A stretch of 30,493 bases of DNA from Dehalococcoidia bacterium (GTDB lineage: Bacteria; Chloroflexota; Dehalococcoidia; GIF9; AB-539-J10): positions 1 through 30,493 of the forward strand of contig JAUWFX010000008.1 in assembly GCA_030606765.1 (NCBI GenBank), given 5' to 3'. The notes beneath the pieces were generated by a model. It searched no databases, was not told where the DNA came from, and saw only the letters and a program-made list of their open reading frames with translations. The position numbers and the translations under genes were made by a program. Positions 1 through 7,865 of the stretch are shown here, one piece after another (positions within the stretch are counted from its first letter, which is position 1; each line of letters begins with the position of its first letter).

Positions 1-209
1 ACAATAATTTCACCCGTTTCCTCAGAATGAGCGATACCGGCAATTCCCGGTAATCCGACAAGTCTTTCTTCGAGTACCTGTCTTGCCTTTTCCAAAGGCG
101 TACTTCCCTGATTGGAATTTCCGCTGGCAAAAGCCGAACCCGAGAAGCCGAAACTGAGAACCACAATGAGCAGGCTAGCTAAAATAAATCTAACCCATCT
201 TTTATTCAT
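1..209 (-). CDS. Secreted protein of unknown function, N-terminal part only
   Basis: The gene runs off the left edge of the window, so only about 69 codons are visible. The start is the ATG at 209-207, preceded by a good ribosome binding site (GGGAGGTGACATA). Residues 1-28 form a classic Sec signal peptide: a basic start (MNKRWVR), a hydrophobic core and an AFA-type signal peptidase I site near residue 28. The start of the mature protein is Ser/Gly/Asn-rich, followed by an amphipathic stretch and a short segment rich in Gly, Ile and Ala (residues about 53-60). I do not recognise the family from this fragment. It is exported and probably extracellular or cell-wall facing. The upstream intergenic region (210-480) is AT-rich. 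Confidence 0.75.
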   Translation of the reverse strand, partial: MNKRWVRFILASLLIVVLSFGFSGSAFASGNSNQGSTPLEKARQVLEERLVGLPGIAGIAHSEETGEII

Positions 210-482
210 TATGTCACCTCCCTAGTGAATTTTACGGCAATCAATTCATTCTACTATTGCCCATAAAAACCAAATTACTTTAATATTGTCACTGCAGTTT
301 AAGCTACCTGTAGTACCTAAATCATATATCTTCTTATCACAAAAGTCAAGATACCCTTTCTTCAATTTACCTCACTATTATTTTTGTGTTAGGCACTTCC
401 GTGCCCTATCTTTCACTATATATAAGAGTATACTGCCTCAATTATGAGAACCTGGTACTAATCTCCTAGTACGTACGGAGAC

Positions 483-512
483 TTGACAACTGGGTTATAT
501 GTGTGCTAGTAT
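483..512 (+). promoter_or_regulatory. Sigma70-type promoter with extended -10, ahead of candidate small RNA
   Basis: A perfect -35 hexamer TTGACA lies at 483-488 and TAGTAT at 507-512, separated by 18 bases. The TGC just before the -10 (504-506) makes it an extended -10 element. The predicted start point, about 519-521, falls exactly where the paired RNA structure begins, and no open reading frame follows. Confidence 0.6.
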
Positions 513-519
513 AAATATT

Positions 520-669
520 GTCCCGAGTAGCCAAGCAGGGACCCGGCATAAGAGTTGGGTTTGGTGAAAGCTGAAAGGTGCAGATAAGAGCCAGCACAAG
601 GTAAGCGGAAAGCCAGCCCGGACGATAGCTGGGAGGAGCAGTGAGGTTACTCGGGGCATTTCATTTTTT
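520..669 (+). ncRNA. Candidate structured small RNA of unknown family
   Basis: The segment begins at the predicted start point of the promoter at 483-512. It is closed by a perfect 8-bp long-range helix: CCCGAGTA at 522-529 pairs with TACTCGGG at 648-655. Inside are three local hairpins. ACCCGGC (541-547) pairs with GTTGGGT (554-560) around a 6-base loop. GTGC (578-581) pairs with GCAC (594-597). CCAGC (613-617) pairs with GCTGG (628-632). The loops are purine-rich, with repeated GGAAAGC/GTGAAAGC-like stretches. A run of six T at 664-669 follows the closing helix and could end the transcript. No coding frame fits. I compared it from memory with SRP RNA, 6S RNA and common riboswitches and found no convincing match; a HEARO/OMEGA-type or other orphan RNA cannot be excluded. 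Confidence 0.5.
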
Positions 670-793
670 GCCGGCTAAGCATCCTTGTTGCAGTTTGAAA
701 TGACCCAATAAATAGGCTTGATACTTGCGTGGATATCAGTCTATTCAAGTTTGACTCTTAACCAAAGTTCACCATCTACGCCTTTGATTTCGT

Positions 794-935
794 GGTATTC
801 TGGGGATATAATACCTGATTTGTAGTAGGCCTAATTCTTATGGTGTTCCTGGAATTGTAAGCGAGTCCGATGAATGGACAGACGATGACCACGTCGCTCT
901 GCACCCGCTCTCTGCCGCTGAACACTACGCCAGCA
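794..935. repeat. Dispersed intergenic repeat, copy A
   Basis: This non-coding block recurs in pieces elsewhere in the window. Its left part (794-855) matches 10604-10667, sharing GGTATTCTGGGG and ATACCTGATTTGTAG. Its right part (about 828-935) matches 11185-11311, sharing GGACAGACGATG and CCGCTGAACACTACG. Copy C has about 20 extra bases after CTGGAATT. There are no terminal inverted repeats or target duplications that I can define. The copies differ at scattered bases, which suggests old duplications. Confidence 0.7.
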
Positions 936-1258
936 GGTTAAATCGAACCTGTCCATCCGATTGCACAGAAGTCAAGATTGTCCAATGATAATTCGATACA
1001 TCACACAGTTCGTCAATTTGTGTAGTGAAGGCCATCAGGATAGCCACCACCCTTGAAGAGCATACTGAGCCGGCAAATGAATTGCCGATAATAACCATTT
1101 TGGGCAATCAGTACTTTGAATTATCACACAACCTATCACTCGATTTAAATGAGTCCAATAGACGGATAAAAGAGCTTGACCAAATAGTCTACAAGACCTA
1201 TAATCCCGCATTATGATCATCTATCCCATATTATGAACCATTGAAAGAGGAGGAGAAA

Positions 1259-1684
1259 ATGACAAAAAAGATCGAACACATTCACTGGCCTGACGCCCCT
1301 GATGTCTGGATGCCCTATGCCCCTGCCATAAAAGTTACCGGGGGAACTCAAGTATATCTCGCCGGGGTCACAGCCGCACCGGTATATCACAGCCATCCTC
1401 ATATCCCCGAAGAGTTTGAATCCATGCCCACGGATATGGAAGGACAGGCACGGGAGACACTGGAAAATCTGAGGAAGGGGCTTGAATCAGTTGGCGCCAC
1501 ATTCGCCGATCTCGTGGTGGCAAATCGTTTCCTTACGGATCTTTCCCAGCAGGATATCCTGAACAAGGTATGGAACGAGGTTATAGGCGAGAATAAGCCA
1601 ACAACAACTACTGTCCAGGTTATGCAGCTGGCAACGGATCCCCGCTGTCTTCTGGAAATTAACGCAATGGCTGTGATCGACTAA
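1259..1684 (+). CDS. RidA/YjgF/UK114-family protein
   Basis: A 141-residue protein of the YjgF/YER057c/UK114 fold. Classical RidA is a cytoplasmic trimer that hydrolyses reactive enamine/imine intermediates. The ATG at 1259 is chosen because AGGAGGAG sits just upstream; the longer TTG start at 1241 would place that site inside the gene. Family features are the LAGVTA-like strand (residues 34-39), the helix with NLRKGLESVGA (70-80), the VVANRFLTDL strand (86-95) and the C-terminal LLEINAMAVID. The family's substrate-binding arginine normally lies in a V-x-x-R-L-P-like segment. The matching segment here reads VQVMQLA, with Gln at about 123, so this may be a Rid subfamily member without imine deaminase activity. 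That is my own by-eye alignment. The IS3 element lies only about 20 bases downstream of its stop. Confidence 0.85.
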   Translation: MTKKIEHIHWPDAPDVWMPYAPAIKVTGGTQVYLAGVTAAPVYHSHPHIPEEFESMPTDMEGQARETLENLRKGLESVGATFADLVVANRFLTDLSQQDILNKVWNEVIGENKPTTTTVQVMQLATDPRCLLEINAMAVID

Positions 1685-1728
1685 TGGAGTGATCACAGAT
1701 GATGTGCCCCCGTAAAGAATACCACTTC

Positions 1729-2448
1729 TTAAGTTAGTATTGCTGGTATTCTAGCCTCAGGCGCAGGTGGACGATAGTTCAGAGAGCTATGAGGACGTAC
1801 CTGATTGTACTCCTTGCGCCACTGCTCAATCAATACCTTCGCCTCAATCAGAGTATAGGATGTCTCACGGTTGAGTAATTCGTCTCTCAGCTTGCCATTG
1901 AATGACTCTATATACCCGTTCTCCCAGGGACTCCCCGGTTCTATGAATAAGGCCTTCACCCCGAGACGATTCAGCCATCTGCGTATTGCCTGTGCGGTAA
2001 ACTCAGGCCCGTTGTCCGATCTAATGTGCTCCGGTACTGCCCTGAAGATGAGTGGGTTAAAGAGCTGCTCAATGACATCCTCTGAGGTAATGCGCCGTTT
2101 CACCAATGTTGCCAGGCATTGTCTAGTGTATTCATCAATGATATTGAGTATCCGTAATGCCCTGCCGTCAGCTGTCCGAGCAGTCATGAAGTCGTAGCTC
2201 CACACATGATCTTCATACTCAGGTCTTAGCCTGATACACGACCCATCATTAAGCCATAGTCTCCCTCTCTTTGGTTGTTTCTTCGGGACTTTCAGTCCTT
2301 CCCTCCTCCAGATTCTCTCTACTCTCTTGTGATTCACTTGCCACCCTTCCTGTCTTAACATGGCTGTGATTCTCCGGTATCCGTACCTGCCATACCGAGT
2401 TGCCAGTGCGATAACACGTTCCGCTAACCTCGCTTCTTCATCTGTCAT
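1729..2448 (-). CDS. IS3-family transposase, OrfB (DDE integrase) part
   Basis: This is the catalytic half of the transposase. It has an HTH_21-like N-terminal part (RYGYRRITAMLRQEG) followed by the rve integrase core. The DDE residues are visible: Asp in WSYDFMT, Asp in RSDNGPEF, and Glu in the WENGYIESFNGKLRDELL block. The C terminus has the usual YNQVRPHSSLNYRPP. The ATG at 2448 gives 239 residues. The frame stays open upstream to beyond 2580, encoding LLSPSRKRK and VSQRRACKVLRQ, which is typical of the IS407-group OrfB N terminus. The functional product is therefore probably an OrfAB fusion made by -1 frameshifting at 2571-2577. It cuts and joins DNA ends during transposition. Confidence 0.93.
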   Translation of the reverse strand: MTDEEARLAERVIALATRYGRYGYRRITAMLRQEGWQVNHKRVERIWRREGLKVPKKQPKRGRLWLNDGSCIRLRPEYEDHVWSYDFMTARTADGRALRILNIIDEYTRQCLATLVKRRITSEDVIEQLFNPLIFRAVPEHIRSDNGPEFTAQAIRRWLNRLGVKALFIEPGSPWENGYIESFNGKLRDELLNRETSYTLIEAKVLIEQWRKEYNQVRPHSSLNYRPPAPEARIPAILT

Positions 2449-2564
2449 GTGTCGGACACGCCGCTGTGTCTTCCTTGCCTGCCTCAGTACTTTGCATGCC
2501 CGTCTCTGTGAAACACCAAGTTTTTCCTGAACCTGTATGATGATCTTACGTTTCCTGGACGGGC

Positions 2565-2843
2565 TTAGAAGTTTCCCTCCGCTGCCTCCTTCAGAATCGC
2601 GTTATCCAGTGCCAGATCAGCTACCAGCTTCTTCAGACGAGCATTCTCTTTCTCCAGGTTCTTGAGCCTCTTTGCCTGCTCTATCCGCAGGCCACCGTAC
2701 TCTTTACGCCAGCGATAGTAAGTCTGCTGGGTGACGCCTATCTTTCTGCTGGCTTCCGCGATAGAGATACCCTGGTTGATGTGGATCTCGGCTTACCTGA
2801 GTTCATTGATGATCTGCTCCGGAGTGAAACTCCTTCTGACCAT
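2565..2843 (-). pseudogene. IS3 OrfA (helix-turn-helix), interrupted by an early stop
   Basis: Starting at ATG 2843-2841 the frame reads MVRRSFTPEQIINELR, then TAA at 2795-2793 (codon 17), then continues AEIHINQGISIAEASRKIG to GNF and a stop at 2567-2565. The family normally has Glu or another residue at that point, so a single-base change to TAA is the simplest explanation. The rest is intact: the HTH (ISIAEASRKIGVTQQTYYRW) and a leucine-zipper-like segment (RLKNLEKENARLKKL). This protein binds the terminal repeats and regulates OrfAB. With the stop in place neither OrfA nor OrfAB should be made unless translation restarts downstream. Confidence 0.85.
2571..2577 (-). promoter_or_regulatory. 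Programmed -1 frameshift heptamer GGGAAAC in the IS
   Basis: Near the end of orfA the minus strand reads GAG GGA AAC TTC TAA. The heptamer G GGA AAC fits the X-XXY-YYZ slippery pattern and lies just before the orfA stop. A -1 slip there enters the orfB frame (AAA CTT CTA AGC CCG). This is the arrangement expected for making the IS3 OrfAB transposase. Confidence 0.65.
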
Positions 2844-2970
2844 TTATCCCCCCTTTCTGTCCTTCTAGACTAACATTATAGTTGGACTCCTTTTTGGGGG
2901 GCACGTCAAATATACTTCTGTGGTTGATTTGTGACATTCGCAGGTTCTGGATGCACCCGTTCTGAATTGG

Positions 2971-3906
2971 CTATGGCAGCCGGTTGACTATCTCTCCCTG
3001 CATAAACGCGGCGATGTCTTCCAGGGCAATCTTGAGGATGCGTTCCACCGCGCCATCCGTGTACCAGCCCAGGTGGGGAGTCACTACTACATTCAGATCG
3101 GCAAAGTCGTGATACGTATCACCCTCGTCCTCAAGTACGTCCAGTCCTGCTCCTCTCAGGTGGCCCGAACGGAGAGCGGCGATCAGCGCTTGCGTGTCAA
3201 CCACCGCGCCGCGCGAAGTGTTGATTAGAATTGCCCCCTGCTTCATCTGGGCCAGTCGGTCGGCGTTCATGAGGTGATGGGTGGCGTCGTTCAGAGAGAC
3301 GTGCAGAGTGACGACATGGCTCTCGGCCAGCACGCGCTCCAGAGACGCATACCCAAAGCCCAATTCCTCGGCGGCGGCCTGATTCTGGAACACATCGTGG
3401 GCGGTCACGCGCATCCCGAAACCCTTGGCAATGCGGACGCTGTGCAGCCCGACGCGCCCCGTACCGATTACGCCCAGCGTTTTGCCGCGCAGTTCAATAC
3501 CTTGTAGGCTTTGGTCGGAAAAGAGGCGTTCTTGCTTGTAACGGTTGTTGCCCCTGATGATGTTGCGCGCCACGGCCAGCAACAGACCAAATGCCTGTTC
3601 GGCAATCATGTGCGCGCCATAGTCGGGAACGTTACACACGGGGATGCCGCGCTTTTTAGCCTCGGCCAGGTCAATGTGATTATAGCCAACCGTGCGGGTG
3701 ACGATTAGTTTCAAGTTCGGCAGTTGTTCAAAGACTTCACGCGTTACCTGTCCAAATTGATCGCGCATGCACAGCACGTCCGCTTCAGACGCGGCCGCAA
3801 CAATCTCGTCGGCGGTGCGCAGCGGGGGGTGAATGTTAAAATCACACCCCTCAAGCCGGATGTCCTCGCGCTTCTCAAACACAAAGTCAATAAAGGCGAC
3901 CTTCAT
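2971..3906 (-). CDS. D-isomer-specific 2-hydroxyacid dehydrogenase (NAD)
   Basis: A 311-residue cytoplasmic oxidoreductase of the D-LDH/phosphoglycerate dehydrogenase superfamily. It reversibly reduces 2-keto acids to D-2-hydroxyacids. The substrate-binding half is split around a Rossmann domain with GTGRVG at 148-153. The catalytic set is visible: Arg232 in NTSRGAVVD, Glu near 259-261 in DVLEDEGD, and His278 in TPHLGW. The length is normal and it starts cleanly: its ATG overlaps the TAA of the upstream aldolase gene by one base, so the two are translationally coupled. It is the last gene of the catabolic operon and lies next to the IS element. In this setting it could reduce pyruvate or another 2-keto product to rebalance NADH, but the substrate cannot be read from sequence. 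Confidence 0.88.
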   Translation of the reverse strand: MKVAFIDFVFEKREDIRLEGCDFNIHPPLRTADEIVAAASEADVLCMRDQFGQVTREVFEQLPNLKLIVTRTVGYNHIDLAEAKKRGIPVCNVPDYGAHMIAEQAFGLLLAVARNIIRGNNRYKQERLFSDQSLQGIELRGKTLGVIGTGRVGLHSVRIAKGFGMRVTAHDVFQNQAAAEELGFGYASLERVLAESHVVTLHVSLNDATHHLMNADRLAQMKQGAILINTSRGAVVDTQALIAALRSGHLRGAGLDVLEDEGDTYHDFADLNVVVTPHLGWYTDGAVERILKIALEDIAAFMQGEIVNRLP

Positions 3907-4553
3907 TACAGCCCTCTACCTTTTTTCACTTGCTCGATAAAAGCAACCGCTCGGCGCGTCAGTTCATCCATGTCACCCGCATCCAGCAATTTTTGATTGA
4001 CCAGGCTATTTCCTACCCCGAGAGCGGCGGCTCCCTTTCTGATGAAATCGGCTGCGGTATCCAGGTTGACCCCTCCAACCGGGATTATTCGGACTTGAGG
4101 CAAGGGAGCGAGAATAGCTTTCACCAGGTCGGGACCGCCGACGCTGGCGGGAAACAGTTTTATAAAATCTGCTCCGGCTTCCCAGCCTGTGAGTACTTCA
4201 GTGGGGGAGTAACATCCAGGTACCGTTGGGATACTGTATCGGTTGCAAAGCTCAACCAACTCGAGGTTGAGCGTGGGCGAAACGACAAAGTCGGCCCCGG
4301 CCAGGATTGCCGCTCGCCCGGTTTCTGGATCCAGGACACTCCCTGCTCCAAAGAGGACGTCCGAGCCATATCTCTCCTTGGCTTCGGCGATCACGCCCAA
4401 CGCACCGGGCGTCGTCATAGTCACTTCGATGGCCTTGACGCCACCTTTCTTGATGGCATCGGCAGCGGCAATCAGTTGATTAGAAGATTGGGCACGCATG
4501 ATGGCGATGACGCCGGTTTCGCGAATGATGTTGAGTATTTCAACCTTTTTCAT
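3906..4553 (-). CDS. eda: KDPG/KHG aldolase (2-dehydro-3-deoxyphosphogluconate aldolase)
   Basis: A 215-residue class I aldolase that splits 2-keto-3-deoxy-6-phosphogluconate into pyruvate and glyceraldehyde-3-phosphate. It is the last step of Entner-Doudoroff and uronate routes. The (beta/alpha)8 barrel markers are present: Arg20 in AIMRAQ, Glu43 in AIEVTMTTPGA, the phosphate/substrate loop GAGSVLD (69-75), VSPTLN (91-96), the Schiff-base Lys132 in DFIKLFPAS, and PVGGVN (158-163) near the phosphate site. The length fits the family. It lies 12 bases after the sugar kinase, which would supply its phosphorylated substrate, and overlaps the next gene by one base. I am confident of the family. 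The substrate (KDPG or a stereoisomer such as KDPGal) is inferred. Confidence 0.9.
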   Translation of the reverse strand: MKKVEILNIIRETGVIAIMRAQSSNQLIAAADAIKKGGVKAIEVTMTTPGALGVIAEAKERYGSDVLFGAGSVLDPETGRAAILAGADFVVSPTLNLELVELCNRYSIPTVPGCYSPTEVLTGWEAGADFIKLFPASVGGPDLVKAILAPLPQVRIIPVGGVNLDTAADFIRKGAAALGVGNSLVNQKLLDAGDMDELTRRAVAFIEQVKKGRGL

Positions 4554-4565
4554 TGTTTTGCTCCT

Positions 4566-5720
4566 TTATCGAGACGTTCTCTTTCCTCCACCGAACACTT
4601 CGGCTTTCATCAAAGCTTCGACCTCGGCCTTGTTGACGATGGGCAGATCAAACATCAGCGTTTGCTGCAACCGGGTAGCCGCATCGCCCACCAGGATTCC
4701 TTTCGTGATACCCTCACTCCCAAAATCCTCCGTGAGCAGACCATAGTAAAAGCCAGCATTCCACGTATCCCCACCGCCCAATCGATCCCACAGCGTAACC
4801 GGTCTGACGTCAGGAGAGCGGAAGAAATAGCCTTCAGCGTCCATTGCAGCCGATTCCCAGCGGTGTTGCTCAAATGAGTCGGGATAGCGAATAGTGATGG
4901 CGACAATCTTGACGTTGAAAAGCTCGCGGACTTGACGGGTAAATTTCCGGATGTCGTCATCTTCGATCTGCCCCATGTCGCCATCAACGACCTGTTTTGC
5001 AGAATACTGCCCACACGCAATCTCATAGAGCTTGGCCATATCCTCAATCGTCGTGATCAGGACGTCCACGTGGTCAGACACAACCGACGTCAAAACTTTA
5101 CGAGCCTGTTCAGGGGACCACAGCGTGCTGCGATAGTTGAAATCCATGCCCACCAGGCAGCCCTCGGGCTTGTTGACAATAGCCTCTTTGAACGCATCGT
5201 AACAAAAGTTGCGCTCATACTTGCTGTGGGTCGCCAGCCCGAACGTAATCCCAGAGCTGTGGAAGAGCCTGGCATCCTTTAACACGGCTTTCCAATCAAC
5301 CATCCCAGCATCCAGCCTGGAGGCTGCTGAGAACATGCGCTGATATACACCGGTGTTCTTTCGCGGCGTGCGACCAATCTCGTAAATAAAGCGTCCAATG
5401 GGCTCTGTCTTTGGGGCCCAGGCAATGTGCTCGACGTTCACGCCCTGCTCGCGCGCGATGTTGCGCAGTGCCCGGCCATAAGGGTTGTCGGGCACACGCG
5501 TGACGTAGGCCGAGGGAATGCCCAGACGGCTCAGGCCCATGGCCAGCGTGTACTCGCTGCCTGCCATCGAGAGATTAACCAGGCGAGTGCGCTCTGGACG
5601 TTCCATATCGGCTGGCGTGTCACGGACCATAACTTCACCAAAGGTCACAAAGGCCGGCCCCCGGTTCGCGAACTGGTTGAGATCATCGCGAGTGATTTCA
5701 TAGTGCTTCACGTCGTTCAT
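4566..5720 (-). CDS. PfkB-family sugar kinase, likely 2-keto-3-deoxygluconate kinase-like
   Basis: A 384-residue ribokinase/PfkB-family kinase. The N terminus holds the substrate-side segment VTFGEVMVRDTPADMERPER (about 25-44) and SMAGSEYTLAMGLSRLG, equivalent to the family's GG-x-NxA region. The C-terminal signature is GGGDTWNAGF, whose Asp is the catalytic base. The start is the ATG at 5720, with GGAGGT four bases upstream. An upstream in-frame ATG at 5732 overlaps that site and is unlikely. It is longer than a typical KdgK (about 310-340) because of an N-terminal extension and an insert around KLYEIACGQYSAKQVVDGD. Directly followed by a KDPG aldolase, it most likely phosphorylates 2-keto-3-deoxygluconate or a close sugar acid. 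Confidence 0.85.
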   Translation of the reverse strand: MNDVKHYEITRDDLNQFANRGPAFVTFGEVMVRDTPADMERPERTRLVNLSMAGSEYTLAMGLSRLGIPSAYVTRVPDNPYGRALRNIAREQGVNVEHIAWAPKTEPIGRFIYEIGRTPRKNTGVYQRMFSAASRLDAGMVDWKAVLKDARLFHSSGITFGLATHSKYERNFCYDAFKEAIVNKPEGCLVGMDFNYRSTLWSPEQARKVLTSVVSDHVDVLITTIEDMAKLYEIACGQYSAKQVVDGDMGQIEDDDIRKFTRQVRELFNVKIVAITIRYPDSFEQHRWESAAMDAEGYFFRSPDVRPVTLWDRLGGGDTWNAGFYYGLLTEDFGSEGITKGILVGDAATRLQQTLMFDLPIVNKAEVEALMKAEVFGGGKRTSR

Positions 5721-5779
5721 TTTGACCTCCATAATGCAGGGGAGGCGCCACGTGCACCTCCACTCCGCCGTCGTTCATC

Positions 5780-6757
5780 TTAGCATGGCGGCCAAGCGAT
5801 GGTGTAGAGGTGCTTCCCGCCGTCGAGCGGGCCTTTGAGAAATTCGTCCACCTCTTCCTGCGTGAAGCGCTGCGTGACCAGCGACGCATCGGGCAATACG
5901 CCTGGCGGGAAGCGTTCCATGATGTCGTCGTGCAATTTCACAATGTAATCCAGCAGCGCCTCGACGCCAGGGCGGGCCTTCTCTACGTCTGCTAGGGTAG
6001 CCTTGCCCACCACGCCCTCCGGATTGCCGACGGTCTCGATGGTCCCCAGCCCCACGTGAGCGTACCAGGGGATGGCGCGCTGATACGCGTTGGCAGACGA
6101 GTCTACGTGGCCCGGCGGCAGGAAACCGTGAAACTCGGTATCCACCGCGTCTTCCATGTGGATCATCTCTGGGAACAGGGCCAGCGCGAACGATGTCTCG
6201 GCCTCGTCGGCGTGGACGAATGGGGTCTCAAACGGACCCCCGTGCTCCTTGTCCTTGACGTACGGTTGAATGGCGTAGTACCAATTCAGGTTAATCAGGA
6301 TGGCCGGCATCTGGTACTTTTTGGCAAAGCGGTGAATGGCAGTGGGGATAACGTACTCCTGACCGTGGCCATTAAGGATGATCTGCTTGCGAAAGCCGGT
6401 GTTCCAGAATCCGGCGATGACCGAACTCACGTAGGCCGTGAATGTGTCCTCATCCACAGGAATATTCCCCGGCATGCCAATATGGTGATACGGGTGGCTG
6501 CCATACCAGATCGGTTGCGACACGGTGCAGCCGGTGCGCTTGGCCACCGCCTCGGCCATGCGGGTGACCAGGAAAGTGTCCTCGCCGTAGCAGGCGTGCG
6601 GGCCATGCGCCTCGGTGCTGCCGACCGGGATGATGATCAGGTCATTCTTCTTCAGCCGGGCTTTGACCTCTAGCGCGGTCATAGTCTGAAAGTAGATGCC
6701 GTCTGCGGCGTCCATGTGTCCGCCCTCGGGCGGGATTTGCCATTTGTGCTTGCTCAT
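5780..6757 (-). CDS. Creatininase-fold amidohydrolase, possibly a cyclic diketone/lactone hydrolase (IolN-like)
   Basis: A 325-residue member of the creatinine amidohydrolase family of binuclear metal hydrolases. Metal-binding motifs are clear: PVGSTEAHGPH (Glu49, His51), GED (Asp60), LNGHGQE (His131) and HADEAETS (Glu186). The start has a GGAGG site. Family members act on cyclic amides or related rings. One branch in the Thermotoga inositol pathway, IolN, opens 3-dehydro-scyllo-inosose to 5-keto-L-gluconate. Here it sits in one operon with two zinc dehydrogenases, a PfkB kinase and a KDPG aldolase, which resembles that pathway and makes ring-opening of an oxidised cyclitol or a related compound a reasonable guess. 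The precise substrate is inferred from context only. Confidence 0.85.
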   Translation of the reverse strand: MSKHKWQIPPEGGHMDAADGIYFQTMTALEVKARLKKNDLIIIPVGSTEAHGPHACYGEDTFLVTRMAEAVAKRTGCTVSQPIWYGSHPYHHIGMPGNIPVDEDTFTAYVSSVIAGFWNTGFRKQIILNGHGQEYVIPTAIHRFAKKYQMPAILINLNWYYAIQPYVKDKEHGGPFETPFVHADEAETSFALALFPEMIHMEDAVDTEFHGFLPPGHVDSSANAYQRAIPWYAHVGLGTIETVGNPEGVVGKATLADVEKARPGVEALLDYIVKLHDDIMERFPPGVLPDASLVTQRFTQEEVDEFLKGPLDGGKHLYTIAWPPC

Positions 6758-6769
6758 AATAAACCTCCG

Positions 6770-7837
6770 TTAAGGCTTGACGATGACCTTGATGGCCCCG
6801 CCAACTCGACCAGTGAATGTATCAAAAGCTGTGTTGATGTCGTCCAAACTGAATCGGTGCGTGATAAGTGGCTTGAGGTTCAAGCGTCCGTCGGCCAACA
6901 GCGGAATCGCCCGCTCCATGTTCCACATCCCTTCGGCCTTGGGGCCGGTAATGAGCAGGTTCCACTGCACAATCTTGTTGAGAGGGACCGCCACCGGTTC
7001 GTGATAGACGCCGTTGATGGAGATGCGTCCGTTCTTGCGCACCATGTCAAAGGCCTCGGCGCAGGGGGCCGGCTGACCCGTGCATTCCACCACCATGTCG
7101 GCGCCGACGCCGTCCGTAAGCTCCATGACCTTCTCCACGGGGTTGACCTCGCGGACGTTGAGCGTGATGTCTACGCCCATCTGCCTGCCGATGGCCAGTC
7201 TTTCTTCGCGCGTACCGGTCATGATCACACGGCCCGCCCCCATGATCCTTGCAAGTTGTGCGGAAACCAGGCCCATGGCCCCCGGTCCGGTGATGACCAC
7301 GGTTTCACCCGGCCTCACCCAGCCAATGCGCTCGTAACCGTACATCGCCGTGCCGACGAGGGTGAGCACCGCGCCCTCCTCAAACGAGATGTTGTCGGGT
7401 AGAATGTGCAACTGGCTATCGTGGCAGGCGGTGTATTCGGCATACGCGCCATTGGTGATGAAGCCAAAGTGACGGTGGCCCATTTCCAGGTTCCCATAGT
7501 TGAGGCAGGTGGTATACAGGCCGCGCAGGCAGTTCTCGCAACGGCCGCAGCCCTTGTGGGGTTCGACAGAAACGCGGTCGCCTTCTTTGAGTCTGGTCAC
7601 GTCAGGTGCGGTCTTTACCACCACCCCGGCGAACTCGTGACCCGGGATGAACTCGCCCAGCGGCGTGCGGCCTTGCCACCCCTTGGCAATGATGCCCGGG
7701 TCGCTCCCGCAGATGGCGACCGAATCAACTTTTACCAGAACTTCGCCTGCGCCGATTTCAGGCACAGGCATCTCCTTGACCCGCAGGTCACCATAGTCAA
7801 CCAGAACAGCAGCTTTCATTGTTTTTGGGATACTCAT
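6770..7837 (-). CDS. Zinc-dependent medium-chain alcohol/polyol dehydrogenase
   Basis: A 355-residue MDR-superfamily dehydrogenase that oxidises a secondary alcohol with NAD(P). The N-terminal GroES-like catalytic domain has zinc ligands Cys43 (AICGSD) and His67-Glu68 (GHEFAG). The four-cysteine structural-zinc lobe is Cys97, 100, 103 and 111 (GCGRCENC...C). The Rossmann domain follows, with GPGAMGLVSAQLA. It starts at an ATG behind AAGGAG. It resembles sorbitol/threonine/scyllo-inosose dehydrogenase types; family resemblance alone cannot fix the substrate. It lies 12 bases upstream of the creatininase-family gene and 28 bases downstream of a second, divergent MDR gene. Two sequential oxidations before ring opening would fit an inositol-like or keto-sugar route. 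Confidence 0.9.
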   Translation of the reverse strand: MSIPKTMKAAVLVDYGDLRVKEMPVPEIGAGEVLVKVDSVAICGSDPGIIAKGWQGRTPLGEFIPGHEFAGVVVKTAPDVTRLKEGDRVSVEPHKGCGRCENCLRGLYTTCLNYGNLEMGHRHFGFITNGAYAEYTACHDSQLHILPDNISFEEGAVLTLVGTAMYGYERIGWVRPGETVVITGPGAMGLVSAQLARIMGAGRVIMTGTREERLAIGRQMGVDITLNVREVNPVEKVMELTDGVGADMVVECTGQPAPCAEAFDMVRKNGRISINGVYHEPVAVPLNKIVQWNLLITGPKAEGMWNMERAIPLLADGRLNLKPLITHRFSLDDINTAFDTFTGRVGGAIKVIVKP

Positions 7838-7865
7838 TTGTAACTCCTTTTTAATTTTTTTCCCA

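Larger units (their letters stand above)
1705..2903 (-). mobile_element. IS3-family insertion sequence (IS407-like), about 1.2 kb
   Basis: Both ends begin 5'-TGCCCCC when read inwards (1705-1711 on plus, 2903-2896 on minus). They continue with imperfect similarity as far as a shared GTTAGT about 30 bases in. This fits the TG...CA ends of IS3 elements. The element carries orfA and orfB in overlapping frames on the minus strand with a slippery heptamer at the join. I see no matching 3-4 base target duplication at these boundaries, so the exact edges may be off by a few bases. The orfA nonsense codon suggests the copy is inactive. Confidence 0.85.

Noticed and set aside
1025..1216. 63-codon open frame upstream of the RidA-like gene
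   Set aside because: It starts at GTG without a ribosome site, no family is recognisable, and it lies in repeat-adjacent intergenic DNA. It could be a decayed gene, but nothing supports it.
3930..4877. 315-codon plus-strand frame across the aldolase and kinase genes
   Set aside because: It is the antisense of two genes with clear catalytic motifs; long antisense frames are expected in GC-rich DNA, and the product shows no domain.
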